Of a stretch of 7,424 bases of DNA, positions 1 to 7,267 are shown one piece after another. The stretch lies in contig CATZPU010000050.1 of assembly GCA_958422845.1 (NCBI GenBank), positions 1-7,424 on the forward strand, in the 5' to 3' direction. Each line of letters opens with the position of its first letter. The first letter of the stretch is position 1. The DNA is from an uncultured Lachnospiraceae bacterium (GTDB lineage: Bacteria > Bacillota > Clostridia > Lachnospirales > Lachnospiraceae). Below the pieces are notes generated by a model that saw nothing but the letters and a program-made list of their open reading frames with translations, was not told where the DNA came from and searched no databases. The position numbers were made by a program, and so were the translations under genes.

Positions 1-52
1 CAATGGCGTCCTCCACCGAATCTGCTTCGTAAAATGACTTTATATCAAACAT
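1..52 (-). CDS. xdhB: Xanthine dehydrogenase FAD-binding subunit XdhB, N-terminal fragment (runs off the left edge)
   Basis: The minus strand from base 52 reads ATG and then MFDIKSFYEADSVEDAI before the window ends. From memory this matches the N-terminus of FAD subunits of three-subunit xanthine dehydrogenases, which begin MFD(F/I) and soon reach a 'DAI' helix (E. coli XdhB is similar). The start is supported by an AAAGGGG ribosome binding site 10 nt upstream and by position directly after xdhA. The ATG lies inside the xdhA coding region and the two genes overlap by 13 nt in different frames, which suggests translational coupling. The full protein would carry electrons from the 2Fe-2S subunit to FAD and on to NAD+. 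Only 17 codons are visible, so the call rests on the short match plus context. Confidence 0.82.
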   Translation of the reverse strand, partial: MFDIKSFYEADSVEDAI

Positions 53-2535
53 GAATCTGCATCCCCTTTCTGCTGTCTGCATCTTTTGCAGCGCCGATAT
101 TCTTCCCCGCAGATCAGCCCATGCGCCTGAAACGCTTCCACAAGCCGCTGCGCCGTCATAGGCGCCGCATTCATATGTACTCCTGTCGCATGCAGGATCG
201 CGTTGCGAAGCGCCGGAGCCACAGGGATCGCGGGCGGCTCTCCGAGAGACTTATTTCCGTAAGGTCCCGTCGGGTCCTCAAGCTGAACGAATTCTGCTTC
301 AAGATCCGGCACATCCATTGCTGTAGGTATCTTGTAATCCAGTAGATTTGCATTGCGCACGCGCCCCGTCTTTTCATCGACAAGCATCTCCTCGGAAAGT
401 CCGAAGCCAAGTCCCATGCTCATGCCGCCGTGTACCTGTCCTGCCGCCAGATCGGGATTGATCAGAATACCGGAATCATGCACATTGATCAGCCGCTTAA
501 CGTGTACGAGTCCAAGCGGCATATCCACTTCCACCTCGGCAAAGCAGCAGCCTGATGAAAACGTATTATCCTTGCAGTGATTCGTCACTTCTGCCGTGAT
601 ATGCTGCGACCGATCGAGCGAGTATACGGACGTTTCCGCCACGACCGCTACGTCAAACAATTCCGGCGCGCCGCCGCTTACGACCACCTTACTATCTATG
701 ATGTCAAGCATCTCCTCCTTCACGCTCTCTTCGGGCGTAAGTCCGAGTGATTCCCGCACTGCAGACAGCGCATCTTTTACCTGCCCTGCATAGACCGTCT
801 TTGCAAGATCCTCTTCGGCGTGATTGAGCATATACGCCGCGTATTCCAGAATACGCGCGCGGAAAAGCTCGCCGCACTTGCGGCACGCCATACCGGAGAC
901 GTACGTCTGTCTGGAAGCGTATGCGCCCGTCTCAAACGGCGTCGTATCGGTATCCTGTGTCGATACAGCGTATATTTTATCGAGGGAGATCCCTGTCGTC
1001 TCGGACGCCATCTGTGAAAATACGGTGTCCGCCCCCTGACCGATCTCCGTCGCGCCCATGCAAAGCTGCATCGAACCGTCCTGATTGAGCACCATCCTCA
1101 CGGAAGCCGTCTCAAGCGAGATTGGGTGAACGCCCGTCTTATAACAGAAAATAGACATGCCCACGCCGCGCCGCACAGGTCCCGTCTGGTTTGCGTACGC
1201 TTTGCGCTTTTCATCCCAGCCGATCTTTTCGCGTCCTGCCTCGATACATTTTTGCAGACCGTAGGAGTGGAACGTGATGCCGTTCGCCGGATCTACAAAT
1301 CCCTCGCGCATACAGTTCTTCAGGCGGAAATCACATGGGTCCATTCCGATCTTTTCCGCCAGATCATCTGTCAGACATTCCGTAAACCATGCCGCCTGCG
1401 GTATCCCGTAAGCGCGCATGGCGCCCGCTGTCGGAGACGAGGTATAGACGGTACGGCAGTCCACCTCACAGCCGAGCGTATCGTGGTACAGATCCTTAAA
1501 CACATTGCCGCAGTTGGCGCAGATCGCATGACCGTGCGACGCATATCCGCCGTTATTCGCGTATGCGTCGAGGCTGCGCGCAAGAAGCGTGCCGTCCTTT
1601 GCGGCAACGCCGCGGCAGCGTCCGAGGATCGCGTGGCGCGTCCTTGTCGCATAAATCGTCTCCTCACGGCTTATCTCAAGACGCACCGGATGACCGCCTA
1701 CCGCCATCGTCAAAAACGCATTGAGCGGCTCATACAGCACATCCTGTTTATTTCCAAAGCCTCCTCCGATATACGGCTTGATAATGCGCACCTTTCCTAT
1801 ATCGATACCGAGCGCCTGCGCCGTACACCTGCGGACGATATGCGGTATCTGCGTCGAAGAAGTGACTGTCACCTTTCCGTTCACATCTACAAAAGCCCAC
1901 GAGACAGGCAGCTCCAGATGGCAGTGCGAGATACGCGGCGTATCGTAATACTCCTCTACATAGACAAGATTCTCCTCGCCGTATAGTTCCTTTGCCCTGC
2001 GCAGCCCTTCCTCAAACGTAAAATCTGCCTCCCCCATCGTCATATGAGAGTGGACGATCACATTGTCGCTGCGAATATCGGGATGCAGCGGCGTTGCTCC
2101 TTCTGCAAGCGCTGCCTCTACCGTCACGATCGGCTCGTATTCCTCATACTCTGCCTTTACAAGCCGCGCCGCCCTTGCTGCCGCCACCTCGTCTTTTGCG
2201 ATCACAGCCGCAATATCGTCGCCGTATATCCGCACTCTTTGATTCAGGAGTCTGCGGTCGCAGATATCCTGATGCTTTGCCTCTACGCTCCACGGATGCC
2301 CTGCCGTCGGAAACTGGCAGTCCGGAACGTCAAAACATGTCACGATCTTTATGACACCGGGAACCTTCAGCGCTTCTTCAAGGTCAAAGCGCTTCACGAC
2401 TCCGTTCGCTATTTTGGCATGTACTACCTTGCCGTGGTAAATATCCGCAGGCTCCAGATCTGCGGTATATTTTGCCTCGCCTGTCACTTTTCCGCGGGCG
2501 TCCACCCGTCGTACATCTTTTCCTACTACACGCAT
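40..2535 (-). CDS. xdhA: Xanthine dehydrogenase molybdopterin-binding subunit XdhA
   Basis: This is the catalytic large subunit of a xanthine dehydrogenase of the molybdenum hydroxylase family, which hydroxylates hypoxanthine and xanthine at the Mo centre. The product is 831 aa from the ATG at 2535, chosen because GGAGGAGG lies 7 nt upstream (2543-2550); the open frame continues to 2598 but that part covers a hairpin. Domain order is the a/b hammerhead (about 1-140) followed by the two Mo-binding halves. Visible motifs are GGGFGNKQ (257-264), GAMRAYGIPQ (371-380, with R374 at the substrate-orienting Arg of bovine enzyme), GATEIGQGAD (494-503, Q500) and GEPP (765-768, with E766 the expected catalytic base). 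From memory it resembles E. coli XdhA (about 750 aa) nearly end to end. It is longer because of an insert near 575-620 and about 23 C-terminal residues after the usual 'GLI' end. It contains no FeS or FAD domain, so it needs separate partner subunits; xdhB follows directly. Confidence 0.95.
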   Translation of the reverse strand: MRVVGKDVRRVDARGKVTGEAKYTADLEPADIYHGKVVHAKIANGVVKRFDLEEALKVPGVIKIVTCFDVPDCQFPTAGHPWSVEAKHQDICDRRLLNQRVRIYGDDIAAVIAKDEVAAARAARLVKAEYEEYEPIVTVEAALAEGATPLHPDIRSDNVIVHSHMTMGEADFTFEEGLRRAKELYGEENLVYVEEYYDTPRISHCHLELPVSWAFVDVNGKVTVTSSTQIPHIVRRCTAQALGIDIGKVRIIKPYIGGGFGNKQDVLYEPLNAFLTMAVGGHPVRLEISREETIYATRTRHAILGRCRGVAAKDGTLLARSLDAYANNGGYASHGHAICANCGNVFKDLYHDTLGCEVDCRTVYTSSPTAGAMRAYGIPQAAWFTECLTDDLAEKIGMDPCDFRLKNCMREGFVDPANGITFHSYGLQKCIEAGREKIGWDEKRKAYANQTGPVRRGVGMSIFCYKTGVHPISLETASVRMVLNQDGSMQLCMGATEIGQGADTVFSQMASETTGISLDKIYAVSTQDTDTTPFETGAYASRQTYVSGMACRKCGELFRARILEYAAYMLNHAEEDLAKTVYAGQVKDALSAVRESLGLTPEESVKEEMLDIIDSKVVVSGGAPELFDVAVVAETSVYSLDRSQHITAEVTNHCKDNTFSSGCCFAEVEVDMPLGLVHVKRLINVHDSGILINPDLAAGQVHGGMSMGLGFGLSEEMLVDEKTGRVRNANLLDYKIPTAMDVPDLEAEFVQLEDPTGPYGNKSLGEPPAIPVAPALRNAILHATGVHMNAAPMTAQRLVEAFQAHGLICGEEYRRCKRCRQQKGDADSCLI
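63..69 (-). promoter_or_regulatory. Ribosome binding site of xdhB inside the xdhA 3' end
   Basis: The minus strand reads AAAGGGG here, 10 nt before the xdhB ATG at 52. It fixes the xdhB start although no gap separates the genes. The site is embedded in the codons of the C-terminal extension of XdhA. Confidence 0.65.
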
Positions 2536-2564
2536 GATCCATCCTCCTCCATCTTTTTCTTTGC

Positions 2565-2605
2565 AAAAGAAGGTGTTGCAAAATACATCCGGCAACACCC
2601 CCTCT
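2565..2605 (-). terminator. Intrinsic terminator or attenuator between the permease gene and xdhA
   Basis: On the minus strand GGTGTTGC (2592-2599) and GCAACACC (2572-2579) form a perfect 8-bp stem around a 12-nt loop. The stem can be lengthened by AGAGGG pairing with TTCTTT through mixed Watson-Crick and G-U pairs, giving about 14 bp. The 3' side is the U-rich run TTCTTTT. It lies 30 nt upstream of the xdhA ATG and does not include its ribosome binding site. The U-tract is interrupted by one C and can itself be drawn into the stem, so termination may be partial. The likely effect is lower or conditional expression of the Xdh genes relative to the upstream ones. Confidence 0.6.
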
Positions 2606-2610
2606 ATACC

Positions 2611-2645
2611 GTTCGGAGACTATGGACTAAAATCCGGCTCCGAAC
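2611..2645 (-). other. Stem-loop after the permease stop codon, function unknown
   Basis: GTTCGGAG and CTCCGAAC (2638-2645 and 2611-2618) form a perfect 8-bp stem enclosing 19 nt. Inside, GGA and TCC can add a 3-bp inner helix. No U-run follows, so it is not a simple terminator. It begins 21 nt after the permease stop and is followed 5 nt later by the terminator-like hairpin. It could stabilise the 3' end of the guaD-ade-permease transcript or be part of a regulatory element for xdhA. I do not recognise it as a known riboswitch, and it does not match what I know of the molybdenum cofactor RNA. Confidence 0.45.
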
Positions 2646-2666
2646 CTTATGCTATTCCGTTTTTTA

Positions 2667-4040
2667 TCACAGGAATATATACTTGGCGACAAACAGGAGC
2701 GCAAGCACATACATCAGCGCACTGATCTTCTTCTCCTTTGCCTTTCCTGTAACCACGTTGATCACCACGTATGCGATAACGCCCATAGCGATACCTTCTG
2801 AAATACTGTACATAAACGGCATTGCGATGATCGCGATATATGCCGGAATCGCCTCTGTAAAATCACCGAAGTCGATCTTCGTGATAGAGGTGATCATCAA
2901 GAATCCTACTACTACGAGAGCCGGAGCCGTTGCAAACGACGGGATCGCAAGGAAGATCGGGGACAGGAACAAAGACAGTCCGAACAGGATCGCCGCTACG
3001 ACTGCCGTCAGACCTGTACGTCCGCCTTCCGCCACGCCTGATGCGCTCTCTACGAAAGTCGTCGTAGTGGAAGTACCGAGCATTGCGCCTACAGAAGTAC
3101 CGACTGCGTCTGATAAAAGAGCGCCGCGAATGCGCGGAAGCCGCCCGTTTTTATCGAGCATATCAGCCTTTGACGCCACACCGATGAGCGTTCCGAGCGT
3201 ATCAAACATATCCACAAACAGGAACGCAAACATGATAATAAAGAAATCCAGACTCAAAAGCCCCTTAAAATCCATCTTCATAAACGTCGGAGCCAGACTC
3301 GGAACGCTGATTCCACCCGTAAAATCAGGAAGCAGGCTGTACATGCCGATCTCCGGATTGACCTTATATAGTCCCGTGAGCTGGCAGATGATACCGAGTC
3401 CCCATGTGATCAGGATGCCCCAGAGGATATTTCCCTTTACGCCCTTTACAACGAGTATTCCCGTGATCAGAATACCGATAAGCGCCAGAAGGACCGTAAT
3501 GCCCTCGCTGTTGAACAGTCCGTTTGCCACAGAGTTTTTAAAGGAATAAACGCCTACAAGTGTCGCGCTGTCAACGACGATCTTTGCATTCTGAAGTCCG
3601 ATAAACGCAATGAAAAGACCGATACCTACGGATACCGCATGCTTTAGATTCATCGGGATCGCGTTGAAAATAGCCTCACGCACATTTGTCAGAGACAACA
3701 GGATGAATACGATACCTTCCACAAATACTGCTGCCAGAGCCGTCTGCCATGAATATCCCATCTGCAAAACGACCGTATACGCAAAGTAAGCGTTCAGCCC
3801 CATGCCGGGCGCCAATACAAACGGGTAATTCGATAACAGCGCCATCAGAAGCGTAGCGATCAGAGACGCCAGAGCCGTCGCGGTAAATACTGCTCCGCTG
3901 TCCATACCCGTCGCGCTTAAGATGTTCGGGTTGACTGCCAGTATGTATGCCATCGTCATAAAGGTCGTAATACCGGCGATCACTTCTGTTTTCACATCCG
4001 TATGGTTTTCTTTCAGATGAAACATTTTATCAAGATTCAT
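2667..4040 (-). CDS. NCS2-family purine permease (AzgA/PbuG-like)
   Basis: A 457-residue inner-membrane transporter, the usual length for the AzgA branch of nucleobase permeases that import hypoxanthine, guanine or adenine with protons. The start at 4040 (MNLDKMFHLKEN) is chosen because GGAGGG (4047-4052) sits 6 nt upstream; the frame is open to 4061 but that would put the start upstream of the ribosome binding site. The protein is strongly hydrophobic, with many predicted membrane segments from residue 18 to the end. Family hallmarks are FVLAPGMGLNAYFAY (74-88), FVDMFDTLGTLIG (275-287) and GTSTTTTFVESASGVAEGGRTG-type sequence (322-343), the regions that line the substrate path in this fold. 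It begins 33 nt after the ade stop and is almost certainly cotranscribed with the two deaminases, whose substrates it would supply. The sequence does not tell which base is preferred, so no symbol is given. Confidence 0.93.
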   Translation of the reverse strand: MNLDKMFHLKENHTDVKTEVIAGITTFMTMAYILAVNPNILSATGMDSGAVFTATALASLIATLLMALLSNYPFVLAPGMGLNAYFAYTVVLQMGYSWQTALAAVFVEGIVFILLSLTNVREAIFNAIPMNLKHAVSVGIGLFIAFIGLQNAKIVVDSATLVGVYSFKNSVANGLFNSEGITVLLALIGILITGILVVKGVKGNILWGILITWGLGIICQLTGLYKVNPEIGMYSLLPDFTGGISVPSLAPTFMKMDFKGLLSLDFFIIMFAFLFVDMFDTLGTLIGVASKADMLDKNGRLPRIRGALLSDAVGTSVGAMLGTSTTTTFVESASGVAEGGRTGLTAVVAAILFGLSLFLSPIFLAIPSFATAPALVVVGFLMITSITKIDFGDFTEAIPAYIAIIAMPFMYSISEGIAMGVIAYVVINVVTGKAKEKKISALMYVLALLFVAKYIFL

Positions 4041-4073
4041 ACAATTCCCTCCATTCTGCATTTCCCGTTTCTG

Positions 4074-5828
4074 TTATTTTCTTTCTATATTGAAAAATAC
4101 CTCCAGCCTCTCCTGCTTTTCCGTATCGACCAGTCCGCATGTATTCAGCCGCACCTTGGGGATCACGGGAAGACTGACGAAAGCCAGAGTCATAAACGGG
4201 TCGATTCCCTGCGCCACGCCAAGCTCTCTGGCGATCGCTTTCAAACGCTCCAGTTTTTCATCTACGGCTTCGGCATCCTCGTCCGTCATAAGACCTCCGA
4301 TCGGAAGCGGCAGGATGCCGAGCACCTGTCCGTCCGCCGCCACAGCGATACCTCCTCCGGCGCGCCTTACTGCCTCCGCCGCCAGAGCCATATCCGCATC
4401 GTTCACACCTGCAACGATCAGATTGTGCGAATCATGCGCCACGCTCGTCGCTGCCGCGCCACGCTTTAAGCCGTAGCCCTGCAAAAATCCGATCCCTCTG
4501 TGTCCCGTATGATGATGCCGCTCCAGAACTGCAAGCTTAACAATGTCCATTTTCGGATTTACCCCTGTCGGAAATCCCTGTACCTCCTGCCGTTCTACGC
4601 TCCAAAGCCTCGTCAGAAGCTCGCCCGCAGTCAGGCAGATCACTCTCTGGAAGCTGCCCTCCTCATCTATCCGGAAATCTTCCTCCCGCACAGGAGCCAT
4701 ATGGAACGAATGGAACACTCTGTCATATGCGCAGTTTGTATTATAATTGCGCTTTTGTACCTTTCCATCCTTCGCCACAAGCTCGCCCGCTTTATATACC
4801 TGCTTTACCGTAACCTGCTCAAGATCTGAAAGGATCACAAGATCTGCCCTGTACCCCGGCGCTACGGCTCCGTTCTCGGAAAGCCCGAAATATCGAGCCG
4901 GATGGAAGCTTCCCATCAGGATCGCCGTCACAGGATCTGCGCCTAACCGTATCGCCTTTCGTATGATCCCGTCGATATGTCCCGTCTGCTTCAGATCGCC
5001 GGAATGCTTATCGTCCGTCACGAACATACACCGCTGTGCATACGGTTCCCGACATATCTGTATCAGCGCCTCTAAATTTCTCGCGGCAGTTCCTTCCCGA
5101 ACCATGATCCACTGACCGCACCGAAGCTTCTCAAGCGCTTCTGCAAAATCTGAACATTCGTGGTCTGACTGCACTCCGGCGGCTGCGTAGGCGCATAACT
5201 CTCTGCCCGAAAGCCCCGGCGCATGACCGTCAATCAGTTTTTGTTCCTTCTTTGCATCAAGCAGCTTGCGAAGGATACTCTCATCTGCCCGAACCGTCCC
5301 GTATGAATTCATCATCTCCGCAAGTCCGAGCACTCTTGGATGGCTGTAATACGGCTTAAGCTCATCCGCTTCCAGCACAGCGCCGGACTCCTCAAGAGAC
5401 GCCGCAGGTACGCACGAAGGAAGCATAAAATACACATCAAGCTCCAGATCCTCCGTCGCCTTCAGCATATAATCGATTCCCTGCGTTCCGGCTACGTTCG
5501 CGATCTCATGCGGATCTGTCACCACGGCAGTCGTACCGTGAGGAAGCACCGCCGCCTCAAAAGCTGCCGGTGAGATCATAGAGCTTTCCAGATGGATATG
5601 ACCGTCTATAAAGGACGGACAGACCACCATTCCGTCAAGTTCTGTCTCCTCTTCCCCTTCATAGGAACCGATGCCGGCTATATAGCCGTCTGCGATCGCC
5701 ACATCGCCATACGTAAGCTCTTTCGTAAAAACGTTTAATATCCGTCCGCCTTTTAGCACAAGAGGCGCCTTTTTCGCTCCCGATGCAACAAGTATCCGTT
5801 CTCTTAGTCTGTCTCTTTCACACACCAC
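4074..5828 (-). CDS. ade: Adenine deaminase
   Basis: Adenine deaminase of the amidohydrolase superfamily converts adenine to hypoxanthine and ammonia using a two-metal centre. With a GTG start at 5828 the product is 584 aa, close to family length (about 570-600). Motifs in order are GHIHLESSM (76-84), TDPHEIANVAG (104-114), DGHAPGL (200-206), SDHEC (221-225), MVREGT (242-247), FVTDDKHSGDL (269-279) and AHDSHNLIVAG (464-474). The His, Glu and Asp residues in them are the expected metal and active-site ligands. The start is uncertain. In-frame GTG codons at 5828 and 5825 align with the start of B. subtilis AdeC as I recall it, but the ribosome binding site at 5843-5850 is spaced for an out-of-frame ATG at 5835. 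The open frame runs up to 5906, overlapping guaD, and that extension is not family-like. The gene lies about 25 nt after guaD in the same operon. Confidence 0.93.
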   Translation of the reverse strand: MVCERDRLRERILVASGAKKAPLVLKGGRILNVFTKELTYGDVAIADGYIAGIGSYEGEEETELDGMVVCPSFIDGHIHLESSMISPAAFEAAVLPHGTTAVVTDPHEIANVAGTQGIDYMLKATEDLELDVYFMLPSCVPAASLEESGAVLEADELKPYYSHPRVLGLAEMMNSYGTVRADESILRKLLDAKKEQKLIDGHAPGLSGRELCAYAAAGVQSDHECSDFAEALEKLRCGQWIMVREGTAARNLEALIQICREPYAQRCMFVTDDKHSGDLKQTGHIDGIIRKAIRLGADPVTAILMGSFHPARYFGLSENGAVAPGYRADLVILSDLEQVTVKQVYKAGELVAKDGKVQKRNYNTNCAYDRVFHSFHMAPVREEDFRIDEEGSFQRVICLTAGELLTRLWSVERQEVQGFPTGVNPKMDIVKLAVLERHHHTGHRGIGFLQGYGLKRGAAATSVAHDSHNLIVAGVNDADMALAAEAVRRAGGGIAVAADGQVLGILPLPIGGLMTDEDAEAVDEKLERLKAIARELGVAQGIDPFMTLAFVSLPVIPKVRLNTCGLVDTEKQERLEVFFNIERK

Positions 5829-5850
5829 TTTCCATATAGATACCTCCTCC
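5818..5850 (-). promoter_or_regulatory. Ribosome binding site of ade with an out-of-frame ATG and five-codon minicistron
   Basis: GGAGGAGG (5843-5850) is followed after 7 nt by ATG at 5835, the ideal spacing, but this ATG reads MESGV and stops at TGA (5818-5820). It is not in the ade frame. The in-frame codon nearest the site is ATA at 5837. The first in-frame plausible start codons are GTG at 5828 and 5825, 14 and 17 nt from the ribosome binding site. Either the tiny frame feeds ribosomes to ade, or a one-base difference hides the true ATG start. Confidence 0.55.
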
Positions 5851-5853
5851 GTC

Positions 5854-7131
5854 CTAAAGCATGATTTCCTCTCCTGCTGCAAATTTAGCTGCGATCTGTC
5901 TGTCATCTGACAGATAAACGATCCGCTCTAAGCGCTGCCGCACACTTAGCTCCATCGGAGTCCGAAGGGCGCTGTCATCCAGAACAAGCGCGTCAAACTC
6001 ATACCCTTGTTCAAAGCTGCCCACCGCTCCGAAAAAGCTGCCGCCGCCCTTTGTAGCCATATAAAACGCTTCCTCCAGTGTAAGCGGCTTCTTGGTATCA
6101 TCAACAAGCCGCCAGTACATCTTAGAAGCCTGTATCGCATCCGCCATCACGCGGAATATCGAATCACTGCTTCCGCCTGATACGTCGCTTCCCAGACCGA
6201 CGCGAAGTCCCTCATCGAGAAACGTCCTGACCGGAGCGATACCGGACGCCAGATTTTCGTTAGAAAACGGGCAATGTGCGATCCATACCCCTCTCTCCTT
6301 CATCAGACGCCGCTCCTCTTCTCCGGAGTAGACGCAGTGCGCCATGATCGTTCTGCACTCCTCTCCGCCGAACAGTCCGAAATGATCATATGCTTCTCCA
6401 TAGTATTCTGACCACGGACACAGCTCCTTAACCCATGCAATTTCTCCCAGATTTTCCGATAAATGGGATTGAATCGGAAGTCCGGTACTCTTTTGCAGGC
6501 GGGAAAGCCGCTCCATCAGCTCATCCGAACAGCTCGGTATAAATCTCGGCGTCAGTATGGGCTTTACATGCTCAAATTTGCCGTCCGTCTCCAAAAGCCA
6601 TTCCCGCGTAGCCATCTCCGACGCCTGTGCGCTTTCTTCGCGCAGAATATCGGGACTGTTGCGGTCCATATTTACCTTACCGACCATCGCCCGCACACCT
6701 GTTTTATCAAGCAGCTCCATGAGAAGCTTCGTCGCAGGCACATGGAGCGAGGAAAAAATACACGCCCGCGTAGTGGCGCCTTTTTTAAGATTTTCGGCAA
6801 AAATGGAGTAACCTTTTTTTGCATACTCCAGATCGGCATACTTTGCTTCCTCAGGAAATACCTGCCGCTCAAGCCACTGCAAAAGCTCCATATCCATTCC
6901 CATTCCGCAAAAACCGTACTGCGGCGCATGCATATGCAGGTCTACAAGCCCCGGTATGATCAGACAGTTTCCGTAATCTCTTACCCGTACCTCCTCCCAG
7001 TCTTTCGGAAGCCTCTTTACAATACCTGCGCACCGTCCTTCTTCACATAAGAGATAGCTGTTTTCATGTATCTGCAGCCGGTCCGTTTTCGCACTGTAAC
7101 AGATATGTCCCTTTAGTGCAAACCGTTTCAT
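5854..7131 (-). CDS. guaD: Guanine deaminase
   Basis: Guanine deaminase (amidohydrolase superfamily, zinc type) hydrolyses guanine to xanthine and ammonia in the cytoplasm. The 425-aa length is typical. Motifs in order are PGLVDLHMHAPQ (60-71, metal ligands H66 and H68), TPRF (194-197, R196 in the substrate pocket), QSHLSEN (221-227, H223 and E226), MAHC (263-266, H265) and GSDVSGG (314-320, D316 as last metal ligand). The HAPQY and GSDVSGG sequences separate it from the related cytosine deaminases and TRZ/ATZ chlorohydrolases. The start at 7131 has AAGGAGG (7137-7143) 5 nt upstream. It is the first gene of the operon, directly behind the purine riboswitch, so its substrate guanine is a natural candidate for the inducing ligand. 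Its TAG stop (5854) is about 25 nt before ade. Confidence 0.96.
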   Translation of the reverse strand: MKRFALKGHICYSAKTDRLQIHENSYLLCEEGRCAGIVKRLPKDWEEVRVRDYGNCLIIPGLVDLHMHAPQYGFCGMGMDMELLQWLERQVFPEEAKYADLEYAKKGYSIFAENLKKGATTRACIFSSLHVPATKLLMELLDKTGVRAMVGKVNMDRNSPDILREESAQASEMATREWLLETDGKFEHVKPILTPRFIPSCSDELMERLSRLQKSTGLPIQSHLSENLGEIAWVKELCPWSEYYGEAYDHFGLFGGEECRTIMAHCVYSGEEERRLMKERGVWIAHCPFSNENLASGIAPVRTFLDEGLRVGLGSDVSGGSSDSIFRVMADAIQASKMYWRLVDDTKKPLTLEEAFYMATKGGGSFFGAVGSFEQGYEFDALVLDDSALRTPMELSVRQRLERIVYLSDDRQIAAKFAAGEEIML

Positions 7132-7170
7132 CCCTTCCTCCTTCCCGCCGCCTGTAAAAATGATGTCCGG

Positions 7171-7184
7171 ACAGATATTTCTGT
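7171..7184 (-). other. Short hairpin in the guaD leader
   Basis: ACAGA and TCTGT form a 5-bp stem around a 4-nt loop between the riboswitch terminator and the guaD ribosome binding site. It has no following U-run. It may simply structure the mRNA 5' region; a role is not shown. Confidence 0.25.
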
Positions 7185-7188
7185 GAAG

Positions 7189-7267
7189 AAAAAACTACCG
7201 CAAAACATCTATCATTTCCACAGACAACATCAGTGTGAAAACTTATAGACAACTATTTACGGTAGTT
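7189..7267 (-). terminator. Riboswitch expression platform: terminator competing with the aptamer
   Basis: On the minus strand AACTACCGTAAA (7256-7267) is complementary over 12 consecutive bases (one G-U pair) to TTTGCGGTAGTT (7193-7204), which runs straight into a U-run (7189-7194, then C and more U). The 5' arm is exactly the 5' strand of aptamer helix P3 plus the whole L3 loop, so aptamer and terminator cannot exist together. The 51 nt between the arms can fold by themselves (for example TTTCACA with TGTGGAAA with one bulged G), bringing the arms together. Ligand binding should lock P3/L3 in the aptamer and block the terminator, turning transcription on. Confidence 0.8.

Noticed and set aside
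1126..1986. Plus-strand open frame of 286 codons inside xdhA
   Set aside because: Its product is rich in Arg, His and Ala without domain features, entirely antisense to conserved XdhA motifs.
2561..2583. Two direct copies of TTGCAAAA 15 bp apart before xdhA
   Set aside because: Short AT-rich words; one copy overlaps a terminator arm and loop, so the repeat is likely chance or a by-product of the hairpin.
2536..2598. Upstream ATG for xdhA at 2598
   Set aside because: It lies within the terminator hairpin, while the ATG at 2535 has an ideal ribosome binding site and matches the usual family N-terminus.
2536..2666. Possible molybdenum cofactor riboswitch upstream of xdhA
   Set aside because: The region is short and shows only two simple hairpins, without the multi-helix architecture and conserved motifs I would expect for that RNA.
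2044..3549. Long plus-strand open frame of 501 codons antisense to xdhA and the permease gene
   Set aside because: It crosses two well-supported genes and their intergenic hairpins, has no recognisable domain, and looks like an antisense shadow of codon bias.
5829..5906. N-terminal extension of adenine deaminase up to the ATG at 5906
   Set aside because: It overlaps the guaD end, lies upstream of the ribosome binding site at 5843-5850 and adds 26 residues with no family similarity that I recognise.
7164..7173. Palindrome TGTCCGGACA in the guaD leader
   Set aside because: It has no loop, so it forms no useful hairpin, and one 10-bp palindrome is weak evidence for an operator.
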